Shown: positions 31,101 through 41,840, numbered from the stretch's first letter. The stretch is DNA of 64,000 nucleotides from Diabrotica undecimpunctata (GCF_040954645.1 NC_092803.1:14881230-14945229), one strand, 5' to 3'. Made by a program: numbers and translations. The notes: generated from the sequence alone by a model not told the origin.

Positions 31101-32953
31101 TAATAACAGCACCAATTTTGGGGTATCCACTGCCAGAAGGAGAGTTCATCTTAGATACGGATGCAAGTAATGTGGGAATTGGAGGAGTGCTGTCTCAGAT
31201 TCCAAAGAGCAGAATAGCCGAAGTACTTCGTCAGTTACACGACAGTCCATCGGGAGGGCATTTTGGTGTAAGGAAAACCCTTCAGCGAATTCGGGAACGG
31301 TTTTATTGGATGAACAGTTCCGACGACGTGAAAGACTGGTGTAAGAAATGTACTATTTGTGCTACGAGTAACGGGCCTCACCGGAAAAGGAGAGCTCCTA
31401 TGAGACAATATAATGTTGGAAGCCCGTTTGAAAGAATAGCTTTGGACATCGCTGGGCCATTTCCAGAAAGTGAAAATGGAGGCAAGTACATGCTGGTAGT
31501 AATGGATTACTTCAGTAAGTGGGTCGAGATTTACGCACTTCCAGACCAGAAGGCCGCCACCGTTGCAGATAAGTTGATCCAAGAATATATCAGCCGATTT
31601 GGAGTGCCTTTGGAGATCCATAGTGACCAAGGCAGGAACTTCGAAAGCGATCTATTCCAAGGAATATGTGATAGACTAGGCATGAAGAAAACAAGAACTA
31701 CAGCATATCATCCGCAATCTGATGGTATGGTAGAACGGATGAATAGGACAGTTGGCAAATATTTGACAAAGATGGTGTCCGATCATCAGCGAGACTGGGA
31801 CCAATACCTTCCGTTCTTCACAATGGCCTACAGATCTGCTGTTAACGAATCAACAGGCCAGACACCAGCGAAAGTCCTATTCGGACGCGAAATGCGACTA
31901 CCTTGTGATCTAGAGTTTGGGTGTCGACCTGGAGAAGATGTAGCAGGTGAAGATTATGTGATCGAATTACGAAGAAGAATGGACGATGTACATGAGTTGG
32001 TCCGTTCCCACCTTCAGATCGCTAGCGACCGAATGAAGAAACGGTACGATACACAAGCCGAAAAGGGTTGCTTTAAGAAGAACGACAAAGTATGGCTGTA
32101 TAATCCCAAGAAGCGAAAAGGTTGTTCTCCCAAATTGCAGCAGTTTTGGGAAGGTCCATACCTCATCATGGAGAAGATCAACGATGTCATCTACCGAATA
32201 AGCAAGATTCCGAGGGGAAAGCCGATGATAGTACACCATAACCGGTTGGCATCTTTCGAAGGTGACCACGACGTAGATGAAGAAGTGGAAGTAAACCAAG
32301 TCCAAGATGTGTCTGACCTCACGTTTGAGGAATTCATGGGTGCCTATGGAGGTACCGGTAAAGTGAGACATGGTGTTACCACTGAAGAAAAGCAAGATCT
32401 ACTCGCGCTCCCCGATGACTACTCGCTGGCCCTTACCATCCCGGCCAGTATCAAAGACGCATCAGGGTTGGCATCCGTCTTTCGAAGGAAGTTTGGTCGA
32501 GTTGCAGAACTTCAATGCCAAGTGCCAGCGTCCGGTAAAACCTTGAAACTCCAAGATGCATCACGTTACCTTTTCTACCTGGTAACAAAAGACACTGCCC
32601 GTGACCAACCTACCTACCGAGATGTATGGGAAGCCTTACTTCAATTGAGAGGGCACGTACTAGAGTCCGACGTGCAAAAGTTAGCCATGCCAAAGTTGGA
32701 GTGCCGCCAATTAGATTGGAGGGTTATCCGAAATATGGTGGAGGAGATCTTTAAAGACACCGAAGTCCAGGTGTTAGTCTGTTGCAATCCGCATAGTTAC
32801 TGGTGCGGAGAGAAAACCGTCCCTTGTCATTTTTATACAACTGGAAGTTGTAAAAGAGGGTCCAGTTGCCGATACCAGCATACAGTTCCGGTTCCAGTCC
32901 CGACAAGGTTCCAGGAGGAACCATCTTTTAAGAGGGGGGCAATGTTACGATAA
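28160..32953 (+). CDS. gag-pol: Gypsy copy 2 Gag-Pol fusion protein (lacks zinc knuckle and RNase H)
   Basis: A single 1597-codon frame. Residues about 5-40 are the SAP-like motif, followed by a coiled coil shortened relative to copy 1 and the capsid region. The protease (VDTGATRT) is at about residue 438 and RT (YLDD) at about 851. The integrase follows (HHCC site, catalytic D-D-E present), then a GPY/F-like module, a macro-like domain (about 1412-1542) and a CCCH finger (about 1556-1574). Two deletions define it. Around 29308 a net loss of 65 bp removes the CCHC knuckle and also brings gag into the pol frame. Around 31200 the frame jumps from GIGGVLSQI straight to PKSRIAEV, losing Glu, Asp and Asp of the RNase H active site. 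Loss of RNase H should block self-sufficient reverse transcription, so I infer dependence on a partner. Confidence 0.93.
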   Translation: MKMATIYELTVTNLRRHLEDRELASTGKKAELVQRLKNALLEEGLDPETYIFEDAVISSISKLENKVSGDIASLENKVSGNIASLESKVSNEISSLESKVSANISKVTSEISALDDRVSSLKNQVAADMLAFEEKIKEMERKMEETGTAERGNNPITVETKEEETKCKLETRPKFEGSGGSVHVKVPTFDGKSSWNNYMKQFESAARANGWSEKEKAVNLTIALRGDALDVLQTIAVEETDDFEQLKKRLNMRYGHEHLEHVYQSQLKNRRQKKDEALQEYEVDIARLVRYAYPTAPEDMMEKLAVQTFIDGLRDHEMQRTLRLARHKTLVDVLSAALEYESATQASGGYSKVRTVKEEGDEDKLDQLFNLMKSMTCKKKKTIKSRNSPSGKPERVNLREAASTRNSSKDPLILIASLKCREDSVYVDGDINGKKHTLLVDTGATRTIIRPTVINSRKKLLPTRLRLRTATGENANIHGEIQVQLGIGAEKFVHTVIVADIEEDVILGMDVMNMHGFQLDFKNKVIKVGNEEVFLHPHNDNTVQAAITEDTVVPARSETIIVARLQGFVDEGRPVMMEPWNHDDEVGRGIIIGKELVTSAKEIPVRLINVNDYPVTIKKETKVGTCVPVTSIIRQATTSDNSNDKFDQMVAVAGQSLNQMEKRKLREFLRQYRDIFVPKGGKTGRTTVVKHKIDTGNAKPIRQTARRLPQAKREEAETIVQEMKKDGVIEPSTSPWVSPVVLVKKKDGTTRFCVDYRLLNNVTKKDSYPLPRIDDTLDTLAGSKLFSTLDLKSGYWQVEMDPVDKEKTAFTTGSGLWQFNVMPFGLCNAPATFERLMENVLRGLSWKTCLVYLDDIIVLGETFEDHLRNLENVFNRLKAAQLMLNPKKCQLFQGKVNYLGHIVSKEGVAVDKGKIDSIKEWPKPTDKHQVRSFLGLCTYYRRFIKKFADIAKPLTRLTEESREYRWDIDCQNAFETLKKHLITAPILGYPLPEGEFILDTDASNVGIGGVLSQIPKSRIAEVLRQLHDSPSGGHFGVRKTLQRIRERFYWMNSSDDVKDWCKKCTICATSNGPHRKRRAPMRQYNVGSPFERIALDIAGPFPESENGGKYMLVVMDYFSKWVEIYALPDQKAATVADKLIQEYISRFGVPLEIHSDQGRNFESDLFQGICDRLGMKKTRTTAYHPQSDGMVERMNRTVGKYLTKMVSDHQRDWDQYLPFFTMAYRSAVNESTGQTPAKVLFGREMRLPCDLEFGCRPGEDVAGEDYVIELRRRMDDVHELVRSHLQIASDRMKKRYDTQAEKGCFKKNDKVWLYNPKKRKGCSPKLQQFWEGPYLIMEKINDVIYRISKIPRGKPMIVHHNRLASFEGDHDVDEEVEVNQVQDVSDLTFEEFMGAYGGTGKVRHGVTTEEKQDLLALPDDYSLALTIPASIKDASGLASVFRRKFGRVAELQCQVPASGKTLKLQDASRYLFYLVTKDTARDQPTYRDVWEALLQLRGHVLESDVQKLAMPKLECRQLDWRVIRNMVEEIFKDTEVQVLVCCNPHSYWCGEKTVPCHFYTTGSCKRGSSCRYQHTVPVPVPTRFQEEPSFKRGAMLR
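32393..32785 (+). other. Macro-like domain in gypsy copy 2
   Basis: Same module as in copy 1 with a few changes (DASGLASVFRRKFG, PASGKTLKL, QLRGHVLESD). The motif spacing and the shortened ECRQLDW turn are unchanged, so the region is maintained in both copies. Confidence 0.72.
32825..32881 (+). other. CCCH zinc finger in gypsy copy 2
   Basis: Identical in pattern to copy 1 (C-x7-C-x5-C-x3-H) and immediately after the macro-like domain. Confidence 0.8.
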
Positions 32954-33263
32954 ATATACTGGCCTAACTTTTATGACTAATTATTCTGTTTTATTGTAGA
33001 AATTTCGGTGGAAGTCTAGAACCAAAATTATGGTGAATGAGCCGGCCAAGCTTCTCGATCTTTCGATGCTGTTCTAGTATATCAGGATTTCGTATATAAA
33101 TACAACATTTTTATATGGAGGGCAGTTAATTCTCAAGACCCGCGCACGCGAATTTGTCACGTACGGATATAATAAATTATTGTCAGATAAGTTAAAATAA
33201 ATAAAGAAATAAATTAAATCCGTAAGTGTTATAAATATTGAACCTTTTAATAAATTCACAACA
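32943..33263 (+). repeat. Gypsy copy 2 3' LTR
   Basis: Visually identical to 27766-28086, preceded by the polypurine tract aagaggggggcaa and followed by ATAC. Confidence 0.93.
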
Positions 33264-33269
33264 ATACAT

Positions 33270-33880
33270 TTTACGCTTTAAGAAAAAATATTTGGAAATA
33301 AGTAATAATATTATCATTAATGATATAAAAAAGAGACCTCTTCTTGTGTAAAAGTTAGGGAAAATACTTATACATATATTATTGGGTAGATAGACTTATA
33401 CATTTAACATTACATTAACATTAAAAAATAAAATTTATTAAGTCGACGTTTCGATTTCGATTTAACATTTATTTGTGTCAGCAGAAACGAATGTATATTT
33501 AGAAGAATTGTGACGTCACTATTTTTGACTTTGATGCCGGTTATGTCGAAGATGGTTCGACATATCAAATTGCCGTTTTCAGATTTTGATTCAGGAGACA
33601 AAACTATATATGAATCCATTGATAGATCGTCCCCAATATTGCATAGGCGACAGCACAAAGGAACATACTTTGCGAATGTAAAACGAAAGGTTTTCTTTGA
33701 AAATGATGAAAAAAACTTTTTACTATTACATATAAGTCATATCCAATTATGCAAAATAAGTACTGGAAAACTACATAGGTACAATGAGTAAAATGGGTTA
33801 CAGTTTTTCATTTTTAAAATATTCCATTTTGTTTATGTAATTTCGAATAATTTCATATCCTTTATTTATCATTGCTACTC
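33270..33880. other. Unassigned region
   Basis: A 93-codon + frame (33510-33791) and its antisense frame carry no domain I recognise. The sequence cgacgtttcgatttcga near 33440 resembles repeat ends seen in insect foldback elements, but I cannot define a unit. Confidence 0.3.
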
Positions 33881-33889
33881 ATTTCCACA

Positions 33890-34300
33890 TCAAAAGCTAG
33901 ATCCATCTTCAACCGGATGGGGGCCTTCTTCAAGAGCCACAACCTCTCTCTTGCTATAAAAGTAAGAATGCTGCGATGCTACGTCTAATTTGTTCTTTTT
34001 TATAGATCGTGGACTTTGAACGAAGATATGTGCAGAAAATTGGAAGCATTTGAGATGTGGCTGTATCGGAGAATACTTAAAATCCCGTGGACTGACCGAG
34101 TCACCAATGAGGAGGTCCTCAGAAGAATGAAGAAGAACCAAGAGGTACTGACCACCATAAAATCTCGAAAGTTACAGTACTTTGGACACATTATGCGAAA
34201 TGAATCCAGATATGCCCTTCTGTAAGCCATCCTGCTAGGAAAAATATTTGGACAACGGGGTCCAGGAATTACATGATGGATTTTTCAGACCTATCGAGAG
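33890..34300 (+). pseudogene. LINE ORF2 C-terminal fragment
   Basis: Frames on + give LSLAIKVRMLRCYV, then a shift, then CRKLEAFEMWLYRRILKIPW, TDRVTNEEVLRRM and RKLQYFGHIMRNE. This is the C-terminal region of an insect LINE (Jockey or RTE-like). Disrupted by a stop at about 33985 and truncated after 34225. Confidence 0.75.
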
Positions 34301-34329
34301 TCCATCCAAAAATGCTTGTCTTGATGAGG

Positions 34330-34908
34330 TGACTGACTTATCAATCCATGTTTTTCATTTAGTATGACCGGCGTTAATCCAAGTCTCATCTAAATAATAT
34401 ATTTTACGATTGCCATTCCTATAATCTTTTATCTGCCTTAAAAATTCTCTTCTCCAGATTACAAGGTCATCTCTGTCTGTAAGCATACTGTTCCTGCCAC
34501 GTTTTTCAAATTTGAATTGAAGTTTTTTCAAAAGCTTGTAAAAAGTAGCACGTTTGAAATCAGGTAGATTGGGTCGTCGTTGACCTGTTGTAGAACTGTA
34601 TCTATCGTGGAAATTTCGTTTCTAAAAAAGAATTGATGCACTATTCTTCTTATCGCTCTAATAACTTTAAACACAGAACTATCCGATACTCCAACTTTAT
34701 CGGCTACTCTTTTCTTAACAGCGGACAATATTAACGCCAGATTTTCTTGTAACTCGTGTTTATACACGTTTACAATTATTTCTTTAACGTTTACGCTTAA
34801 ATGGCCTTTTTTCAATCTCTTTTTGGGGGGAGTTAAAGGTATGTTTACGAGTTCATCGGCAGAATCCGTGTCCGACATATTAATTTGTTTTAGTGACTGT
34901 GTATACAA
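34330..34908 (-). pseudogene. IS630-like transposase fragment, N-terminal part
   Basis: From a Met at 34878 (MSDTDSADELVNIPL) the frame continues with a basic stretch and the HTH (SAVKKRVADKVGVSDSSVFK), then RIVHQFFFRNE and STIDTVLQQVNDDP. Past a frameshift near 34535 the downstream part reads about as FKRATFYK-type and LTDRDDL-like pieces and reaches a degraded first-Asp region near 34370. Normal family length is about 350-400 aa, so this is only the N-terminal half. A C-terminal piece of a similar protein lies at 36180-36600 on the opposite strand. Confidence 0.65.
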
Positions 34909-34949
34909 ACCTGCAAAATATTATTTACAGGCTAATATTCTAATAAAAT

Positions 34950-36130
34950 AATAGATAATAGATAATTGAACAGATATATTAAAAAGGTCAATACTCAAAA
35001 TCTTTATTTTCAAGGTGTTACAGAAGCGACCGATTTCGAGGCTTACAATATTTGCCTCATCCTCAGGCAAAGCAAAAAGTTTGTTTTGTTAAAAAACAAT
35101 AATATAGATATCGGCAATAAGAAGTTTTCGGCTTACATCCAGGGTACTGTCTGTCTTCATCTTTTCCTTTATGACTTTATCTATTGTAGTGAGCTGATAT
35201 GTTGATCATTATATATGTTGTTGTTATCAAAGTTTTTTTATTATTAAAAAGGTAGGATTATCTTCTGGTTTGTAATGAAATTAAAAGTAGTTGAAGACAA
35301 ATACACATACTGTATGTGACATACAGTATAAGCTGCCACATCCGGACTTTATATAGTTTAAAAACTTATGGAAAATGGAAAATCACATGTGTGTTAGGCA
35401 AGTAGAAGCCGCATTTTTATATTCTTTTTATTGAGCCTATGGTAAAGTTAACTAATATTGTAATATGTATTCGTTTTTAAATATCTTGGGAATCTATTTT
35501 ATTAAAATTGATTAAACCTGATCTCAGACAATTTCATTTATTTTTTATTTATTCAGGTTGTATACAATACTTAATATTTTAGTAGTAAACCTATTGGTAA
35601 GTTGGTGGTTTATTGAATAGTAACGTAGGGAAGGCTGTGGGCCATTTTACCTGGCGGCCTGATATAATTTCGGATTTTTTTGTTTTGTGGACCGCACGAC
35701 CATCTCCACTGTTGTGTCTAGCCGCAAGCCACTCCCAGACTGTCACCGTATAGTACTTTTCTTTCCCGGTGTACGTCTGATTTATATGTGGTACATATAG
35801 ATTCGGTTTTGTACGCTACAGTCGTACTAACATAAACATTAAACATATGAAGGTGAATACATAATATGTCATATTATGAAATACGGTAGGCAATACTACC
35901 GGTTTTCAGTCGATTCAGCTTAATAAATCGGTTACTTGTTATTTGTTTTAAACGGCACCGAAAAGTATTGAAACGAACGAATGATTGAAATGATTCGATC
36001 GTTTTCAGAGTCAGTCACTGATTGATTCGGTCCTTGTAAAATAAACGATTGACGCGACATTAGTGTGTGAACAGTACTGTAAAATCACATCGGGAAGCAT
36101 TTATTCGTGGTTTAAATACATGATTAAAAA
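34950..36130. other. Unassigned repeat-rich interval
   Basis: Contains gcgaccgatttcgaggctta near 35030, a motif like the ends of insect foldback repeats. No coding sequence is recognisable. Confidence 0.3.
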
Positions 36131-36179
36131 GGTCCTACTGTTCGTGGTCCACGATTTGCATTAATGCGCGCAGGAAGTA

Positions 36180-36600
36180 AAGATGGACTTGTCGACGGAG
36201 CCTAATACACTTTTTTGGCAAAAAGGAACACCGCAGATTACCACGATGAAAAGTATGGCCTGTTTTTGAAAATACCCGAAAAAAAAAACGTTTGTGGTAA
36301 TGGACACTGCAATGAAAAAATTCCAATACAAGTAGTAACAAAGAGGAAATGAATAAATGGTTGCTGTCAAAAGATTTATGTTTTCAAGAAGATTACTTGA
36401 AATATGAATTGTTACAGTTGGTAAATACTTTTAAGTCACGGTATGAGGGTTATATTATTGATGATATTGTAAAAGAAACAAATGTTAAATTGTTACGACT
36501 ACCTCCATACTACTGCGAATTGAATCCAATTCTCCATAAAAATTCACAAATACGTAAATCACGTGATTAAAGTGAAACAAAGTTGTGAGAAATTGATATT
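36180..36600 (+). pseudogene. IS630-like transposase fragment, C-terminal part
   Basis: Frames on + give a VMDTAM motif where the second catalytic Asp lies (about 36300), NKWLLSKDLCFQEDYLKYEL (36352-36411), and RLPPYYCELNPI (about 36495), which is the third-acid block. Stops and shifts separate the pieces. It looks like the same family as 34330-34908 but on the other strand, so either two elements or an inversion. Confidence 0.65.
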
Positions 36601-36847
36601 GACTATTTTGTTATTGCAGTCAAGACAATCATTTTTTGTATATTAGCAATTCTCATTTACATTAGACTGATGCTGATCATGGATCCTTTTTCTTAAATAG
36701 CGTGTATTATTTTTTCTTGTCGGCACTTGCAATTAAAATATTTTAGTTTTGTTTAGTACTAAATACATCTTTACTAAATTTTGGTTACTTTATGTTTTAT
36801 CCTGTTGTTTCTATTTAATCAAATTTTTATAGTTTGGTTTGTTTTAG

Positions 36848-37746
36848 GTATTTCGCAAAAAAAATTATTGGAAATGGAAGGTATGAAAAGAAAACTTCAT
36901 ACATGTGAAATTTGTTTTAGGCAGTTGACTACAGCAAATAGTTTGAAAGTTCATTTGAGAATTCACACTGGAGAAAAATCATACCAGTGTGTAGTTTGCT
37001 TTAAGCAGTTTAATCGGAAATATTCTTTGTATCAACATTCGAAACTGCACCTTAAGGAAAAGCCGTACAAGTGTGAAATTTGTTTTAAGCAATTTTATAC
37101 AGCAAGTAATTTGAAAATACATTTGAGAGTGCACACTGGAGAAAAGCCTCACAAATGTGAAATTTGTTTTAAGCAGTTTACTACAGCATCTAATTTAAAA
37201 CAACATTTCAGAGTGCACACTGGAGAAAAACCTTACAAGTGTGAAATTTGTTTTAAGCAATTTAGTCAAGCAGATAATTTGAAAGCACATTTGAGAGTGC
37301 ACACTGGAGAAAAATCTTATAAGTGTGAAATTTGTTTTAGGCAGTTGACTACAGCAAATAGTTTGAAAGTTCATTTGAGAATTCACACTGGAGAAAAATC
37401 ATACCAGTGTGTAGTTTGCTTTAAGCAGTTTAATCGGAAATATTCTTTGTATCTACATTCGAAACTGCACCTTGAGGAACAGTCGTACAAGTGTGAAATT
37501 TGTTTTAAGCGATTTAGTCAAGCATGTGAATTGAAAATACATTTGAGAGTGCACACTGGAGAAAAGCCTCACAAATGTGAAATTTGTTTCAAGCAGTTTA
37601 CTACAGCAGGTAATTTGAAAATTCATTTGAGAGTGCACACAGGAGAAAAATCTTATAAGTGTGAAATTTGTTTTAAGCAATTTAGTCGAGCAGATAATTT
37701 GAAAGTACATTTGAGAGTGCACACTGGAAAAACCTTAAAAGTGTGA
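36848..37746 (+). CDS. C2H2 zinc-finger exon with ten fingers
   Basis: A tttgttttag acceptor precedes 36848; the exon enters in phase 1 and encodes [12 protein letters not shown] and then ten consecutive C2H2 fingers joined by HTGEK linkers, ending at a TGA at 37744. Phase 1 fits the leader exon at 23799-24078. Fingers 1-5 and 6-10 are duplicates 420 bp apart. After the stop, a degraded eleventh finger can be read in another frame (about 37740-37820), so the C-terminus looks shortened by a frameshift. Probable nuclear DNA-binding regulator; target unknown. Confidence 0.85.
36896..37735 (+). repeat. 420-bp tandem duplication inside the zinc-finger exon
   Basis: 36901-36960 and 37321-37380 differ at only two bases near the start, and 36961-37020 is identical to 37381-37440. 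The five-finger order repeats in register with the 84-bp finger period. Confidence 0.9.
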
Positions 37747-37849
37747 TATTTGTTTTGAGCAGTATAACCAACACACATAATTTGAAAAAACACGAGAAAA
37801 ATCTTACAAGTGTGAAATAATGTTTATTGTATAAGCTTTCTCTAATTTT

Positions 37850-38800
37850 TTTATATCCAATTCAAATTATACAGATTAATGATTATAAAAAATATTCAGA
37901 ATATCTATAAATACAGAGTAAAATAGTACGATTTGTGACAATATTTAATAAATACGTTATTTACAGGTACAAATATAAAATTATTTAATATTTCATTATT
38001 ATTAATTTATTAACTAAAATGTACAGAATATCCTTAAAAATTTAAATTCATAAATTGTTTTAATAATCCTAACCTCCAGTAACTTCCCAGAACAGAAAAA
38101 AACATTTATTTTAATACTCCAGTCGTCAGAGACGAAAATGCCACTGAACCTCTAAAAATCATAAGAACAAACTAAATTTTGCCTAGAATATTTATTTTGG
38201 GACCCCAAAAAGATGCAAAAAAGTTTACCACTTTTACCCCCGCGCTTCTACCCTAATACCCTTTCGCAGAGGGGTATAAAACGCAAAAAAAATCGATTTA
38301 CCAATAATCTGTACATCATAGAAAAAAATGAAGCTGAGGTAATTTTAAACAAAAATGTTTATAAGCATTTTTTGTGTAGAATAAACCGTTCTCTTAGAAA
38401 CAACGGTTGAAGCGACCGTCGGCTTTGCATGTCAGTTATGCGCGCGAAATCAATGTTCAATAAAATTTGTATCAGCTCGACGGTAAAAATTCGATATCTT
38501 TTGATTCAAATGACCTATCGACAAAAATCAAGATGCGTTTCAAAGGTAAAGAGTTTAGCTTTCGTATGCAATTTTCGTATTTTGCCACAAATATACTCAG
38601 ATTTTATACAGGTGTTAACTAAATAAACGTAAATAAAAGACATGAGTTATTTGTAAAAAAGTTACTATTAAACGATTTGATTTCCAATCAGGTATTGTTA
38701 GATAAAAATCAACAAAACTAATATACAGAATGAGTCAAAATATAAAAGCACTTATATTTGACAAATATTTTTTAAGATGTTAAAAGTAAATTAAAAAACA
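37850..38800. other. AT-rich, repeat-like stretch
   Basis: Two 65-codon frames have no recognisable domain. The 38150-38600 part (ggttgaagcgaccgtcggct and neighbours) looks like mobile non-coding DNA, but I cannot assign it. Confidence 0.3.
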
Positions 38801-38839
38801 AGTTTAGGAATTGAATAGTTTATTCTTATATTATTTACA

Positions 38840-39065
38840 ATCTCTACAAATACTAAATTGGTTTTCTGCTCACATATTTTTTTCACAATAAACACAAATA
38901 TGGCGACCTTTTCTATCATTACTTCTTGGACAATAATAACATCTACGATTTCATTTCTGAGGATTTACAGTGGGTATTTTAGCTGGATATCCCAAATAAT
39001 CACAAATAGATTCCTTTTTGTTCCGAACTTTTTCGGAAGCCGTGTATTATCCGTGTTGTGGATTT
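38840..39065 (-). pseudogene. piggyBac transposase C-terminal fragment
   Basis: On the minus strand: KESICDYLGYPAKIPTVNP, then RNRRCYYCPRSNDRKGRHI and CVYCEKNMCAENQF. The paired Cys motifs are the C-terminal zinc-binding region typical of piggyBac transposases. The rest of the element is not seen here. Confidence 0.7.
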
Positions 39066-39536
39066 AACAAGATGACACAAAATATCACACAGTCTGTGTT
39101 ATAATTGATTTTTCGAAGAAACCATTTGATTACTGCACTATTTCACGTTTTTGATCTATTAATTAACCTCCCAAATTCTGTATTTAATACCTTTGGACTA
39201 TTATCTATGTAGTGAAAAACTCACTAGATTAAGCCAATTAACATTTGACGGTAGAAATTATTAAATACAATTTCTCCTTTGATTTATTAAAGTTCCTTAA
39301 ATTTTTGTGGTATGAGGATGATTAATAAGGAAAAATGTGAAAATCGGCAACATTGCACTGTCATTTTTACGAGACAGCTAGGAAATTTGACAGGTCAGTG
39401 GTCAGTTGAGTTTCTGTGGAGTTGAGTCCACTGTGGTTTGTTTGTGATTTGGGTTTATTATTTTATTTTTCTATTGTTTAGTTTTTTATTGGAATACTGT
39501 TAGTGATTTAGCTTATTAAATATAAAATTTATCCAA

Positions 39537-39744
39537 ATGGAAATAAAACAAGAAATTAGTGAGAAGTACAAAACAGAAGTATATAATGATGTAGATGATG
39601 ATATTCTGAGCACCTACAAAATTGAAATTCAGAATGAACCCAAGACAGAAAGTACAAATGATACATATAACTACTTAGACCTAAGGGAATATCCTATCAA
39701 GACAGAAAGTGAAGGTGAAGAAGCACTTCTGCAATTTGAACAAG
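39537..39744 (+). CDS. MEVKQE-type leader exon (second zinc-finger-family locus)
   Basis: MEIKQEISEKYKTEV, then STYKIEIQNEPKTE and LDLREYPIKTESEGEE, 69 codons plus one base, ending at a GC-type donor (g|gcaagc). Phase 1 like its relatives at 23799 and 52137. The next compatible coding acceptor downstream is at 43305, which leads into a different, transposon-like domain, so the gene may be chimeric or dead. Confidence 0.6.
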
Positions 39745-39749
39745 GCAAG

Positions 39750-41000
39750 CAAATAATGTTTGTATATTTCTCATTTTTCTTATATGTACACTTCCCGTCA
39801 TATAAAACTGGTACACTTTTTTTTCCCAATGTAAACCTGGGTTCAGACTGGATACAGTGGTTCGTGAATTAATTCGCTGTTGCCATCACAGATAACGGAA
39901 TTGCACTAAATCTAATTAAAAAAAAATAGAGTTATTATTAGATAGGTATTATTTTTATCATTAACAATAAAAAACCGTATTTAATAAATTTAATAACCAG
40001 AGATAGGGTTCAGCTGATATCCAAAATATTTGAAGGATCTTTAAACCTAGATTATTGGCACAGGGAACATTGGAACGCATCTACTGTATCTAATTTTTTA
40101 CTTCAATTACCTAGCGAACACGAACTGTATTTTGTATCAATAAGTTTAGTCACAGGCCAACTACCAAAATTAATTTATTATTTATTATATGAACGATAAC
40201 ATTAACAAAAACTATCATTATACTTTATCCTACGTAGATTATAAAGTGACAGATCCAATACCTTACTGTAATGTTTTATTATAATAATTTAAAGTTATGT
40301 CTAGATTGATTTTATCTATCACTATATTTGAATTGAAATATTTTCATAAATTATAATAAAACACAAATCAAGGTATGAGTACTTAATTGAGATAATGAAA
40401 AATTACAAAATTAATATGAGAATTTTTTAGGATTGCATGTTTAAACAAATTTAATGTGACTGACTGATCGAGAATGCTCGATGTTTTAGTTTTTAGAATA
40501 CTCAAAACTGGCGGTCTGTCACACAGCCCTGCTTTTAGCTGATTTCATATAATATTTTCGTTGAACTGGCAACAGTGCCCTAGAAATTAGAATGACACAT
40601 GTGACAAGATCAACTTACACAACTTGAAAAACATGATTTTCGGTAATAAGAGTTGTACCAGTTTTTTATGACGCGAACGGTACTAATAAAAGTAGTTTTT
40701 GGGTATAATCAAAATTCCCTGTAAGGATCGTACTTTATCTTCTGATCAACTTACAGTACATATTTTTATAATATCATAACTTTAGCTTTTCTGCATTATT
40801 TCTCAGTTAAAAGTGTTCTTCCTGTCATCCTATCAATGAATGAATGACAGTTTTCTCTGTCCAAGTCCAATGTTGCTACTCTTCTTTAATATAGTGTTAT
40901 GTAATAACACTTCTTCTGTAAATTAATAAAATAAATAAAATTTATGTGACAAAGTATATAAAAACCACTTTACACTGCATAAACATAATAGGAATAGATT
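39750..41000. other. AT-rich interval without a recognised gene
   Basis: No open frame of note and no clear motif. It may be an intron of the 39537 locus. Confidence 0.3.
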
Positions 41001-41009
41001 GATTATGGG

Positions 41010-41800
41010 CCGAAAAAGGTCTCTTGTAGCAGTTCTAATCTTGAATGCATGAACTTTATTACCTCACCCAGAAAAAACTGTAAGTACTCTGGCAGTGGAT
41101 TATTTTAGAGGGGAGAATTGCCAGTTTTTAACAAGACCAGATCCTTTTTCCCGATATTTTCATTGAATTTAGACCACTTTCATCGGCTATGTAATTGGTT
41201 CAGATATTCAAGAGACCATAATTTCCAAAACAACTGTTGTATCTGTGAACATATTTTAAAAAACTTAAATCTATGGGAGCTGGTTCAATGTTTTTTCCGG
41301 GTAAGAGGTAAGGTTACTTCCCATTAGAAAGCGTCAAGGGGTGAGGCATTTCAGTTCATAGGGATCATTTGACAAGGAGCAGATAGAGTGTGAGTTGAGG
41401 AGTGCTTTGATCTGCATGAGAATTTATCTGAATTCTTCAAACACGAACTTAGCATTTCTTACCATTCGAGGTAGGTGATACTTGGCACTTTTGATTGCTG
41501 CTTCCCATATACCTCCTCAATGTGGACTATGAGGTGAAATAAATTACCACTATATAAAATTTTTTGCAGCAAAGTTCTGCATGTCCTTTGCAAAACTGGG
41601 AATTTGAAAAGCTCGCGTAAATATTTGAGCTTATTTTTTGAGTCAGTGAAATTCGTTGCAATTGTCACTGTATAGGAGTGAAGGAAGACTTCGACAGGCT
41701 ATGAATTGTTTTAGACAAAGCAAAAAAACTTGTTAGAGAGAAAAGACACCAGTTCAATGTGTAAGGCCTTTGAGGCTAAACAGTTGAGAATTGCTCTGTA
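41010..41800 (-). pseudogene. BEL/Pao integrase relic
   Basis: Minus-strand pieces in order: a YSDNCNEFH motif (about 41660, the SDN block), HSPH and GGIWEAAIKSAKYHLPRMV (about 41525-41465), MQIKALLNS (about 41415) and LSNDPYELKCLTP (about 41350). Several stops. Same order as at 788-1456 but from a different copy. Confidence 0.75.
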
Positions 41801-41839
41801 ACATTTTTGTATTCTTGCCTTTCTTGAACTTAGAAGATT

Positions 41840-41840
41840 T

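Larger units (their letters stand above)
27766..33263 (+). mobile_element. Ty3/Gypsy LTR retrotransposon, copy 2 (internally deleted, fused gag-pol)
   Basis: Complete ends: 321-bp LTRs (27766-28086 and 32943-33263) that look identical, target duplication ATAC (27762-27765 and 33264-33267), primer-binding site at 28089, polypurine tract at about 32930-32942. The coding region is nearly the same as copy 1 but lacks the CCHC knuckle (net 65 bp, near 29308) and most of RNase H (about 615 bp, near 31200). It is one open frame from 28160 to 32953. Identical LTRs indicate a recent insertion, so this deleted form was probably mobilised with help from another element. Confidence 0.95.

Noticed and set aside
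37195..37722. Minus-strand frames rich in Ser, Thr and Phe
   Set aside because: They are the regular antisense translation of the repeated zinc-finger codons.
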